From Blumeriella jaapii (lineage: Eukaryota; Ascomycota; Leotiomycetes; Helotiales; Drepanopezizaceae): 64,000 bases of DNA. Position numbers and translations under genes: made by a program. The stretch spans positions 169,001 through 233,000 of the forward strand of contig VWND01000027.1 in assembly GCA_009599575.1 (NCBI GenBank), read 5' to 3'. Below are positions 36,079 to 46,959 of this stretch, in pieces; within the stretch, counting starts at the first letter, position 1, and the number at the start of each line of letters is the position of its first letter. The notes under the pieces are model-generated. The model saw nothing but the letters and a program-made list of their open reading frames with translations. It was not told the DNA's origin and ran no database searches.

Positions 36079-37988
36079 GTCTGCTAGCTCCTAGAACAAT
36101 CTCTAGAAATCCCAGGGTTCACATAACAGATACGGCCCATCTCGAGAGATAGCAAGTTGCGGCACCGTAGAGGCATCATTAAGTCAGGCAACTCTTAAAA
36201 TCATTATTACGACTTCTATCGCAGAATCGCCGCTGTTCGGAGCTTTGTTTACGCAGATTCTCGATTCCCGATTGTCACCAGGTGACCAAGTCAATGATTG
36301 TGTGAAGCAAGATTCGGAGCCAGGTCAGTTAGTTGTCTGGGAGAACGCTGATTTTTTTGGCTATGCTCGCCATCTCTTCCCGCTGTTTTTCCAGAAGCAC
36401 AAATTCAGTCCGTATATAAAGTCCACAATAGCATTCTTCTTCCAGAAAAAAAAAAACTAAAAAACTTGTGATTTGTATTGTGCGTAGTATACGTACACAA
36501 GACGCACTTCACTGCTATTCCACTCTAGCGGAAGTATTGTTAGCTAGACCCACAGATCAATTCTCACCTTCTCTCGAGATCCCGTCCTTCTCTCTTCTTC
36601 CTCCACATTCGAACGTAAGAATCTCAACACGAACGGAATTCACCACTCCCCTCGTGGTCTTCCCATCCATACACCATTCTTGTACATACACACACGTGTG
36701 TTGAGCACGATACAGCGACAACGTATTAGCTCACTCCATGCCCTCGGGGGCTTCGGACAGCTGATTTTACCAAAGAGCTAGGAAACCGGTTACTGCGTAC
36801 CTACCTATGTTGCACACACGAGAGACTGGTGCTGTGCCCAGGCCCATACACAAGATCTCCAGAACCACGCTTCCTTTTCTAGCTGTCACAAGGCAAAGAC
36901 CTTCTTGCTATGCGACTGGCGTGGTGCATCGTTGGATCCGTCCACCATGACGAGTGTAAGACGTACACTTCTCAAACACCAGATCCTTCTAAGTCACACG
37001 TGCGAAAACCTCAACAGAAGCCGGGTTGAGATCAGTTGGGGCATTGCATAACCTCCCAAGAGCTATTGTCGTGTTCTAAACGCTGTGAGTGTCCCACCCA
37101 CGGCCATTCTAGAATTAACACGGTTTACGATAGTCGCGAGATCAGTGGTCTTGTTGTTTGCGGAACCTGGCGCGAGACGACTCCATGGGTCATAGATTTC
37201 TGCAATCGAAAGCACTGAACCATCAAATCTTCCGGTCCTTCCGTCTAGCAACCAGCGATCTATGTATCCAAGTCCCGGTGGTTTGGCTCCATGTCTAGAA
37301 GTCGCTTTCGGTATCAGCTGGGGTCTAGTAGAACCACTCTTCTAGAGAATCTCTGCACTCTCCTCTTCATGGCGTTTCGGGTTTACGCAGATTGAGTATG
37401 CAGCCTCCTCATACCTACCAAGGTACCTTTCTCGTTTCTATTTAAGCGAATTTTCCCTTGGGTCTAACCGTACGGGGTATGCTTAGAGAGATGAATCCAC
37501 AACAGTATAAAACACAGAGGGTTGTTTTTATTGGAGGATGTCGGGGTAGCTAACCATTATTCGTTACAAATGCTACACATTCTGAAGTGCATTCTCTGCC
37601 GTCTACGGCTAACCCTGGAAAAAGAAATACTAGTATAGCGCCTCATCAGGAAGGCTTCTGTTGAACCCATGAGAAATCTTTGACTGCCTTCTCAGACAAA
37701 GAGGAAGAATGAAGAGTAAAGCCGGGTTCAATCTGCACATGGTTGAAAGTATATGTCTTTTTGAATCTGGATCTTGTATCGATCGATACATGGCTCTTGA
37801 GTGATGAAGATTGATACTTTGTTCTCGTCCAGCAAACCGTCGCTTCAAGCATGAATTCATTTCATCTCGCTAAACTTCCTCAAGCCCACTTCTCGAATTC
37901 CTATCCGACGCGCCCACGCTCACGGTCACAGACGTCCCTTACCCAATCTCTCCTTATCAGGTTTCCTCTTATTCCCCAGCCCACCTAG

Positions 37989-38581
37989 TCAATCCTCCTT
38001 TCCCTTCCCACCCGCCAGTGCGACGCACTCAATCTCCACCGGGACACCCTTCGGCAGCTGGTACACGGCGACACAGCTCCGGGCCGGCTTGTGCCCCGCG
38101 AAAGCCTTCTCGTACGCGGCGTTCATTTCCGCAAAGTAATCCATGCTCGTCAAGAAGACGTTGACCTTCACCACCTTGCTGAGGTCAGAGCCGGCGGCCT
38201 TGAGAACGGCCGAGAGATTGGCGATGCAGAGTGTGGTCATCTCGGCGATGGAAGAGCTGGGGAGAGAGAGGATGGTTCCGGATGGTGTGCAGGGGATCTG
38301 GCCGGATGAGTAGATGGTGGTCGGGGTGAGGATTGCTTGGGACTGTTTGCGGTGGTTGTTGTTAGTGTACATGTATCTATGGATGAATGGACGACGATGT
38401 GCCGTATGAGGACTACGGAGGGAATGACTGTGGGAGGGGGGGATGTACGTATGGTCCTGCTGCTGTAGAGGGTGTCAGCTTTACATTCTGTTATGTTCTC
38501 ATTGTTGAGAAACGGGGCAGAGGAGACGTACGGAAAGCAGCATCCTCAGTGTAAACGACCTTCACGTTATCCTGAGACATG
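37989..38581 (-). CDS. RidA/YjgF family enamine-imine deaminase, with a 14-nt microexon
   Basis: RidA proteins hydrolyse reactive enamine/imine intermediates such as 2-aminoacrylate products of PLP enzymes, in cytosol or mitochondria. Three exons: 38533-38581, 38449-38462 (14 nt) and 37989-38342, giving 138 residues. Only with the microexon does the protein contain the family's N-terminal motif: TEDAAF + PAGPY + SQAILTP. The rest is typical: SSGQIPCTPSGTI, NLSAVLKAAGSDLSKVVKVN, VFLTSMDYFAEMNAAYEKAF, then RSCVAVYQLPKGVPVEIECV with the conserved Arg and Glu. The acceptor of the microexon is CAGCAGCAG, so exons of 14, 11 or 8 nt all keep the frame; the 14-nt form fits the family length best. No strong targeting peptide is seen, so cytosolic location is likely. 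Confidence 0.92.
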
Positions 38582-39042
38582 ATTGTTGACGCTTCTTCTT
38601 CTTGTCTACTTGGTCTGTCTGTCGATTTGGTCTGGATTGGATGTGCGTGTGTGTTCTTGAAGGAAGCTTGGGAGAGGAAAATTTGTTGTTGATATATGCG
38701 TAGAGGGAAGCTGAGGTGGGAGGATTCTTGGCGGGGTTGGCGGGGTAGGACTCATTAGATAAGCAGCAGGTTGGTTATGTAAGCAGGTGTTGATGTTTAC
38801 GGTTCGCGAGCCGAGCTGGCGTTGGACGACTGGCCCAGTTAAACTCGATCAAAAACCATCTATCATACCAACGATGATAACGCGATTTATCTTGGAGTTA
38901 GAATTGTGGATATTGCGGCAGATATGAAATTATCTATTCGAGACCTATTTCCTCCCCTAATTCGGACGATACGCCTCCTTAGCGCCAAACCCTGACCCGA
39001 TTGCAATCAAAACAGCATTCTACACCAGCATTCAGTATCGAC
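38582..39042. other. Intergenic upstream of RidA gene
   Basis: About 460 bp; contains the RidA promoter. No gene seen. Confidence 0.55.
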
Positions 39043-39705
39043 TTAGTTGTCTCTCGTAGATCTCTCTATTCGGCTCCTCCTCTTCGCCGTGGTAGCCCTC
39101 GCATGTTTCCATGCCACCGTATCCCCTGCGTGATGGTCGCTCTCGCTTCTCTCACTGCCGCTAGTACGAAACATCCTGCCATCGCTCTCCTCCAGATCCG
39201 GGGTTGGCAATCGCTGCGGCCGAGGAGCTGGAGGTGGGCTCCAATTCGGGCGTTCTGGTGTATCTGGGATTCTTAGAGGCACGCGGATGGCCCATTCATC
39301 TCCTGATCGGCGTGCATCTCTCTTTGCTACCGAAATGTCTGGCCTTGCGGAACGTGTCGGGAAGGAAGGCGGTTCCGCTGGCTTGTATGGCGCATCTCCT
39401 GAATGTCGAGTATCTCTCTTGGCTGCGTAACTGTCCGGCTGTTTGGCTGGTGTCTGCACCAAAGACGGTCCCGCTAGCCAGGAGGTCAAAGCAGCGTCGT
39501 GAGTCTGAGCCTGGTTTCCTACCGATGTCGAAGGATATGGAAGCCATCGACGCTGCTCCCCTGATGGCTGTTCTAGGTCTGAGTACTGACCTAGTAGCCT
39601 CGAGGACTGGTTTGGTAACGCTGACGGGCGGAGAGATGGTGAATCAACTTCCATCGATGTGTCTACTCTGGGAGTTTTGGCTTGAAGGTTGGGTTTTCGT
39701 GCCAT
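39043..39705 (-). CDS. Possible orphan gene, 220 aa disordered protein
   Basis: An intact 220-codon frame, Arg/Ser/Pro-rich and probably disordered. It carries two copies of a ~28-residue unit (SYAAKRDTRHSGD and DISVAKRDARRSGD), matched by a ~90-bp DNA repeat. No domain is recognised. The overlapping plus-strand frame 39204-39794 is also open but Cys/Trp-rich and less likely. A lineage-specific gene is plausible; chance is not excluded. Confidence 0.4.
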   Translation of the reverse strand: MARKPNLQAKTPRVDTSMEVDSPSLRPSALPNQSSRLLGQYSDLEQPSGEQRRWLPYPSTSVGNQAQTHDAALTSWLAGPSLVQTPAKQPDSYAAKRDTRHSGDAPYKPAEPPSFPTRSARPDISVAKRDARRSGDEWAIRVPLRIPDTPERPNWSPPPAPRPQRLPTPDLEESDGRMFRTSGSERSESDHHAGDTVAWKHARATTAKRRSRIERSTRDN

Positions 39706-42051
39706 CTTTCACACGTCGCCTACAACGGAAAGATCGAAATGCACTTTCTTTTTTGTTTGATTTTCTTGTTGGGGGGCGTTTTCGAGAGTCGTGACGACAC
39801 TGTAGCGTCCTCTTGTATGAGGTCTACAGCTTTGCGTAGATGCCGGTAGACGGGGCGTGCTTGATGAGCTTTATAGTGATATTGGGATACTGGAGTGCTG
39901 CTGCTGATGATGGCTTCACAAACGCTGGGTTTCTATGACAAGATCCGCGTGGTCTAAGCGAGTAGTGGTCACTTGAGCATTGATCATGATACTAGAGTTT
40001 ATGACAGCGTGGTGATTGATAGAAGCAATGGTTCAAGCCTCTTCAGCGACGGGCTGATGATGGAGGGTGATGACAGGTGGGCGCCATGCCGCGCAAAGCT
40101 CCCCTAGTCAAGCGATCTGAGCAAGAGGGTAGGGTACTAGTCAAATTGTATTGCTTAAAACAACGTATTAAACGAACCTGATCAAATTCCTTTTGCATTC
40201 ACTTTTTGCTTGCGTGACCAGTTTTTAATGAATATCCACTGAGCTTGAAGTTCCGCAATCGCTGGAATCTTGGTGGTTTTTAAAAATGAAAAACTCTACA
40301 TAGGTTAATTAACGTGTTATGTAAATACCTAACATGTCTTTCGTTACCTGCAATCATGGCTTTGTTCTTTTTTTTCGTCAATACTTGCGAATTATCAAAC
40401 GACGAATATTCATAGCAAGCTTAAATTGTGACGATCAGAGCACAGAGGAGCAAAGGTCAGTCAACGGTCACTCTCGGAGAGATCTCATGTTATGAAAAAA
40501 AGCAGGTCTTCGTAAAATCTCTTTAGAATCAACACCCGCGGAAGGCAGATGTCGTAGAAAGAGAAATGTATATACAAGAGAGCTTCGCAGTGGATGAGGA
40601 GCTCCACCAGAAGATGAGATAACGAGTGATCATCTGACAGAAGAGAAGATAATCGAACTACTAGCTAGGTCGTGATATTAACTCCTTGACAAGTATGAAG
40701 TGCTATGCATGCTAAAAGTAAATGCAGCTTGTAAACAAGATTTTCGTCGTTTTCTTTGATCCACTTCTATTTTCAGTGACTCGGGGAAAATCTTTCAATG
40801 GTAAAATAGATGTGTGCGTGTGTGTAAATGCTACCCGCAATGCTCGATCGGATCAGCATCAAAGGAATACAACGCTCAGTATTTTGGTTAACCCATTCTT
40901 ACTTGCTTCAACTTTCTGTCAAAACGTAGTCCCAGAATCAGGAGAGGAATGGCCCTCAAGTTAAAGCTAAATAGAATAAGACCCGTTAAAAATTCCGAGG
41001 TATATAGCGGCTGTGATAAGTCACTGTCCGGAACACACGCGCAACTTCATGTGTCCACGTACTGTAAATATAGCCGAGACGGGGACTTGCGCGGCGTACC
41101 AAAAACACCACCGTTCAACAATAGCTGAATCCGATCATGTGACGTTCTACTACTGTATATAGGGTCCTGAGAAATGCTTCGATTTCCATCCAGTACAGAT
41201 GGTTTGTCGGGTTAGGAACGTTCACTTTCGTACGGGAGGGTGACTCAAATCTTGCAGGATTCCAAAAACCCCGAGTCTTGCAAAGTAGAAGGATGGCGGG
41301 TGGTGGTGATACCCTGAGAGGGGCTCGAAGACGCTTCTCCAGTGGTGTACAGCACGTTAGGTACATAAGGTACATTCAGCTAAGCTCGAGGGATGGACAG
41401 CAACTCTCGAGCCTCCATCCATCCATCCGCTCACCAACACACACCGAAAAACTGTTTGTTAGTGTATCCCTCCTTTCCCCCTCCACAGTACAGTTTAGAA
41501 CAGTACATCTCAACCAACTCGCCGGCGACCATGTAACGAAACTAGATATGTAATTACATACATATATACACATATGTAATTACATAAACATATACACATA
41601 TACATATATACATATATACCTAGGTACCTACTTGTACATGTGTAGATCGGCGTGGATGGAATGCGGTCTTGGGCTCGTTGAGCTGGTATGATGACCAAAG
41701 CACGAGTATGATCACCCAAAACCCACGGGAAGTGTGGTGAGGCGAGAGACCCCTGGTTCGCATTGGCTATACCGTAGGCAGCTAGCTACATGTTGATTCA
41801 CATACGAATTTTGACCTTTCTCTCCGCACGCCGCTGCGCTGAAATCTATGGCCCTGTGAAGCTCCGGGATAGATCTTGCGGATCTTCAGGACGCAATTCG
41901 TCCGTCCGTCCAGTTCCCATCTATTTTTTGTTGGCGCCAGCCTGGTACGCGCCAATCCCTTAGATTCATCCCTTATATCCATATGCCAATCCAAAATGTG
42001 TTAGGGTATCTTCATCCCTTGTAAAAACTCCTTTTCCCCATAAATCACATG
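39706..42051. other. Gene-poor, partly AT-rich spacer with transposon end
   Basis: About 2.3 kb. Positions 40140-40800 are AT-rich and may be RIP-decayed repeat. A lone transposon end lies at 40981-41064. An AT-rich TATACACATATG tract lies at 41553-41620. No gene is supported. Confidence 0.5.
40981..41064 (-). mobile_element. Solo end of the same Tc1/mariner family as at 14934
   Basis: The reverse complement from 41064 begins CAGTACGTGGACACATGAAG and matches the left end of the 14934 element over about 82 bp with only ~8 differences, mostly C/T and G/A. A TA follows the repeat at 41065. Beyond 40981 similarity stops, and no partner inverted repeat is seen between 38 and 41 kb. Confidence 0.85.
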
Positions 42052-45000
42052 TCATCCGGTGCGCGTCGTATCATACAAGTTCAGAGGCCAGGCCACCTGC
42101 CCAGTGAGGTGCTGGCCCATCTCAGCATGCGCAGGGATGCCTGCCATGTCGACAATGGTCGTCTGCGGTATGCCCATGGGCGGAGGAAGGGCATTCAGGA
42201 ACCCGCCCTGTTGCAGCAAAGCGGCCCCTGTGTCGTACCCGTCGTGAGGTTCGAATTGTCCAGCTACCGAGTTGGTCCAGTGCTGCCAGGCTTGCTGACC
42301 CGGGCCCCCGATCGGGGAACTGCGCCAGTCCCCATTTCCTTGTGCTTGCGAGACTTGGAGCGCAAAGCCTTCGGGCAGGGGTGCCTCGTTGGCCGTGGAG
42401 TTGGCCGTGGAGTAGGCCGGGTAGGCATGAGAGGTGGATTGCGATGTGTAGGCTATGGTGGCAGGCGATCCTGCTTCCGTGTAGGGAAAACTGCGTAGCA
42501 GGTGGGTATGGTGTTTGTCGATAAGCGTGTCCGTCTTCGGCATAAGCGATTGGAGGTGTGGCGCTAGTGCCAGACGACGGCTGTTCAAACCCGTATGGAT
42601 GGGTGATGTTTGGATTCGGAGCCGAGGTAGCGCGCTGGATCTGAGGCTTCGACTCGGGTGCAGAGGCCGCGTGATGATGAGCATGAGCGCTGTCCGGCTT
42701 TCGCCGCAGCATCCCGATGGTGCAGTTGATCACGGCTAGAACCCTTTCGGCAAGCTTGTCGCCAGAACCTGTGTGCCGGTTAGAACGCTCTGTGTCGTGC
42801 ACCAGGACCCCTACCTAGCAATTGACCTTGCTCTCTCAGTATGGAAACCCATTTGGCCATCTCTTCCTGCAATTCCAAGATGTCTTGCTCTGTATTGGAC
42901 TTCTCATAGTTGGCAAAGAGTCTGGTGGTGATAGCCAGAATGTACACGGCCGTGTTGTACCACGTGGTGTCGAGGCTGTTCCAGGCTTGGATCTCGGTGA
43001 CCAAATTGACCATCCTTGTGGAACAGTCCAGACAGACCTGCATGCTTTCGGCTTTGAACCTCTTGTCGGTCGTCATTTCGGCCGAGGGGTGTCGAAGGAG
43101 CAGGCGGAACTCCAAGAACCAGATCTCTGCATAGATGGCAAACATCCGATCTCGGTGATGTGCCTCGGCCAGTGTAAGATGTGCCGGGATGCTCTGTTTC
43201 CATGCGGCGATCCTCGACTCGAGCGAGGTCACCGTGGCGATGTAGTTTGCTGGATCGCGGCGGACGGCGTACACCGTCGAATACATGTCCATGCAGATCG
43301 GAATGAGGCGCATGGCCTGCAATCCGATCTCATGGAGGCAGGTTCCCGCCCGGGAAGCATCGAGCCCATCTTCGGTCAGGAGGTCGTCATCCAGCGACTC
43401 CGGAATCTCCACATCAAACTCTTCCATCCTGAGACCGATGGGGCGGCCCAATTTCCCTGCCAGAGTGACGTGGATCGTCAGAAGGCACCAGAATGTGCGC
43501 TTCCGCATCTCGATATCTAAAGGGTTGATCGCGTGAGCGCCACCCCACCTGGACGCCGATAAATGCATCCCGAGCTCGATGGCCAGGGTCATGGTGGTCT
43601 GGATCAAGATCCAACTGGCACCTGGCTTGGGGAAATTGCGAAGGTGGGCGCAGAGCAGCGTGAGGGCCTGAACGTCCTGGACCGTGCGGCTCGATGCCAT
43701 CTGGTGGAACAGACTCAGGGCGTAGTGATAGTGCAGATTCGATAGCTCGTTTTGTCTCTTGCTTTCCGCGGGGTTGTCACGCCTTCGAACGCCGAGGTGG
43801 AAGTAGATGATGGCGAAAACCGTGTGCACCATGACGTATTGGGCGGCCGTGGGTTGGAAAGTCGGATCATCGTAAAAACGGTTGAGCTTCTTGGATTAGT
43901 TGACTCGACGCAGCGGAGACCGGAACTTACTAATTTGGCCTGGGTAGGGGCATGCAGCAGAGGCAAGAATGGGTGGATGGCCGTCAAGAAGAAGCCCAGC
44001 ATGGTCAGCCCCTCCTCCTTCGGGGGGAGACTGACATTGGCCGGTCTCGGGTTGATATTCAGGATCGTGTAGAGGAATGACTGGTAGGATTTGTTACTGG
44101 CGGACGCGGGAGTCAGTGACGCTGGTCCCCAGAATCATGGAACCGGGACCATTCCACACGTCCGTGCAAGAAGCCTGGGGACCCCGCTACTTACAACAAC
44201 GGAAACCGCTCCAAGCCATTTGGTTCATCCATGTCGGACGACACGAAATCCGCAATGTCGATCTCCATGCCGAGAATCTTGAGTGAGGTTCCTTTGATGG
44301 CGCTCACATGTGCATTGCCTTGCGACACGCCGAGGAACATGGAGCCGTTGGCATCCGCGCGCACGGCAGGGAGGTGGGACTCCGGCGCCGTGGAGAGGCC
44401 ATTGTTGTCCGGGGGGGGCGTGGAAAGGCATTGGCCGCGGTCCATGTTGGCGCCGGCTGCTGCGGTGGTTGCGGCTGCTGCTGCTGCTGTCCGTAGGCGC
44501 GCGTGCCTCCCCCCGGGGCCCCGGGCAGGCCTTGCACGCTGACCTGGTGCTCCAGGTGCTTGATTTTCTGTTCCAACTCGGCATTCTTGCGCTCGAGATC
44601 CTCGACATAGCCTCGCGGCGTCGGCCGGCCGGTGATGCGATCACTGGTGACACACTCTTCATTGCTCTGGATGCACTGCGAGCAGCCCCCCGGCAGGCCG
44701 TCACACCTGATCTTGCGGCTCTGTCGGCGGCGGTGTTAGTTCCCGAGCGCTCGCGATCGCACCTGGGCGGACTGGGGGACGATGACGGACCTTGCACCTG
44801 TCGCACGCCTGGCCCGTCCGGGTCGAGCTGGCCAGCTTCTTCTGCACGGCCTTGGAATAATCCTCGGACGGCTCTGGCTTGATGATCTTGGCGTGGATGG
44901 CGATGTCGTCCTGGGACGGGCGCTTCCGCGGCTTCGGCTTGGTCGTCTTCTTCGGCGGGAAGGGGGTGGGCGCCGCGATGTGTGGATTGGCGGAGGAGGA

Positions 45001-45141
45001 GGAGGAGGAGGAGGAGGAAGAGGCCGAAGCAGCCGCCGCAAAGCGAGCTTCCATGGACACAGCGCCGGCCGTGGCGCGGGGGCGGGCGTGGTGAAGATGG
45101 AAGCACTCGTGCTGGAGGTGGACGTGGAACTGCTGCGGCAC
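42052..45141 (-). CDS. Zn2Cys6 transcription factor with fungal_trans domain, two frame breaks
   Basis: Five exons: 44791-45141, 44195-44720, 43931-44096, 42815-43889, 42052-42768. Joining exons 1 and 2 completes the binuclear zinc cluster: ACDRCK + SRKIRC, DGLPGGC, SQC, IQSNEEC (C-x2-C-x6-C-x6-C-x2-C-x6-C). A linker TPRGYVEDLE and a coiled coil follow (~residues 150-175). The fungal transcription factor middle-homology region spans roughly 300-600 (FLYTILNINPRPANVSLPPK, FWCLLTIHVTLAGKLGRPIG). The tail is Gln/Ser/Pro-rich. Two single-base breaks exist: a run of eight C (coding strand; 44411-44418), which must be nine, and TTTT (42487-42490), which must be three. Corrected length is ~944 residues. 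Exon 1 has an unusual GTCCGT donor. A later start at Met 45054 is possible. Target genes are unknown. Confidence 0.85.
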
Positions 45142-45753
45142 TGCAGACCTCGTTAACTGGGCATGATCAGGGTGGTGGAGGTGGTGGTGAGGGTGGTGGT
45201 GGTGAGGGTGAGGGTGGTGGTGATGGTGATGGTGATGGTCGTGGTGGTGGTGGTGGAGGTGGAGGTGCGATGGCGGAGGAGAAGCAGGTCGAGGCGGAGG
45301 CGGAGGCGGAGGATTCCTCCGCGCCCGCGTTCGGCCTGCTGCGGTCGATCAGGTCCTCGGCTGCCATCCGCCCTCGCCCTTTGGGCGGGTTCTTGGCGCG
45401 GGGTCCCTGCAGCTGCACGGCGGAAGTCTTGGCGTCGGTGCCGAGCTCGCATCGCATCGCATCGCATCGCATCGCCTCGCATTCATCAAGAACCCTCCCC
45501 TTCCCAACCATCACCATCCACGAACAACCACCACCTTGGCCATTACCATTCATTGCTGTTACCATCCCCATCCTCATTACCATTTACTTCCCCACCACCA
45601 TCTACTTCCCCATCCACCTCCCCATCCCCATCCTCATCCCCATCACCACCACCTCCACCACCTCCACCACCACCACCACCCGAGATACCTCAACCCCCCC
45701 CCGAGCAAGAGCAGAAACCCAAACCGGCGCATCCAACCAACCATCCCACCACC
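45142..45753. promoter_or_regulatory. Divergent promoter region TF/cgi121
   Basis: 612 bp, very repetitive: GGTGGT/GGTGAT triplets (45170-45270), GGCGGA hexamers (45291-45312), CATCG repeats (45448-45475) and CACCACC (45640-45680). Long open frames here on both strands are products of these repeats. Confidence 0.6.
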
Positions 45754-46959
45754 ATGACCCACCTGCAAACCTTCCACCTCGAGCACCTCCCGCCTGCCCA
45801 CGACCTCCACATCGCCCTCTATCGCAACGTCACCAACGCGGCGTTCCTGCATCAGCAGCTGCTGGCCGGCAACCGCGACTTCGAGTACGCCCTGATCGAT
45901 GCGAGCGTGGTGCGTGTGTGTGCACTTCGTCCCTCTCCTTGGGGTCTTGGGTTGTTGTTCGTTGGTCTCTTGTCTTGCTTCTCTTTTCTTGTCTTTTTTC
46001 TTCTCGTTTTTCTTTTCTTGTTTCTCTTTTCTTATTTCTCATCTCTTTTTTCTTGTTTCTCTATTCTTGTCTCTCATCTCTTGTCCCTCATCTCTTGTCC
46101 CTCATCTCTTGTCCCTCATCTCTTGTCCCTCATCTCTTGTCCCTCATCTCTTGTCCCTCATCTCTTGTCCCTCGTCTCTTGTCCCTCTTTTCTTGTTTCC
46201 TTCCTCTTGTTTCTATTCTCCTGATCTCTCGTCGCTTGTCTCTTGTCGTCAGAACACACACACACACGTCACCTGATATCGAAATGCCTCGATTCTTCGT
46301 TTCTCCCAACAACCAAGCTGCGAACCCGGGCTGATTCAAGGGAGAGAGAATTAGATCCTATCCAAGATCCACATCCTGGCAGCAGCCTTCCGCGCCGTGA
46401 ATGACATGCGCGAAAACCGGCTGCGCAGCCGTAACGTGCATTCCGAGATGGTCTTCTCGCTCTCACCCAACAATAACGTTCGTCCCGCTCCCCTTTTCCC
46501 TTCTCGCTCATCATCACCGCAATCATATACCAGACCATGGCATTCCCATCCCCCCCCCGCGCCCCACTCAGCGAAAGCCAACCTAGACTGACACCTCACC
46601 CCCCTCTCCAGATCGCAGAATCCTTCCGCCGCTTCGGCATCACACCAACCACCACCTCCCTCCTCCTCCTTAAGCTCTCGACCCCTACGGCCCCCGTCCT
46701 CGCCTCAGCCGTGCAAGCGCACCTCGCGGCCGCCGTCGCGGGCGAGAACGTGCCGCTCACGGATGAGAGCCTGGCCGCCGGGACGGATCTGGGCCGGGTG
46801 AGGAAGGTTTACAAGTTAAATGCTGGTGGCGGTAAAGCTGGGAAGAGGAAGGGTGCTGGTGATGGGGATGGGGATGGGAGTGGGAGGGACGAACAAGGGA
46901 GGAGAGAACTGGAGATTGCTGTTTTGGGCGCCATGGCTTTGAGGGGTGTGACTAATTAG
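45754..46959 (+). CDS. cgi121: EKC/KEOPS complex subunit Cgi121
   Basis: Cgi121 binds Bud32 and tRNA in the KEOPS complex, which makes the N6-threonylcarbamoyl modification of tRNA A37; in yeast it also affects telomeres. Exons 45754-45909, 46355-46477 and 46612-46959 join in phase to 208 residues. Family hallmarks are [59 protein letters not shown] and [10 protein letters not shown]. The first intron (445 nt) is inflated by a 15-bp repeat. A Gly/Asp/Lys-rich disordered insert lies before the final helix ([16 protein letters not shown]). The gene is divergent from the Zn2Cys6 factor. Confidence 0.93.
46072..46190 (+). repeat. 15-bp minisatellite (CTCATCTCTTGTCCC) in cgi121 intron 1
   Basis: About eight nearly perfect copies inside the intron 45910-46354. 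As in mtc1, the repeat is pyrimidine-rich on the transcribed sense strand. Confidence 0.93.

Larger units (their letters stand above)
33246..37988. other. Gene-poor region (about 4.7 kb)
   Basis: I see no secure gene. It holds a GA microsatellite (33462-33508), one possible decayed coding stretch (34741-35151), and a 77-bp tandem repeat (35806-36078). Other frames, such as 34205-34867 minus, have no domain and unnatural composition. Positions 36100-37980 have normal complexity but nothing recognisable. Confidence 0.45.

Noticed and set aside
45163..46334. Long plus-strand frames (353 and 450 codons) over the cgi121 promoter and first exon
   Set aside because: They consist of translated GGT/CACC repeats and the cgi121 intron minisatellite, and conflict with the clear Cgi121 frame.
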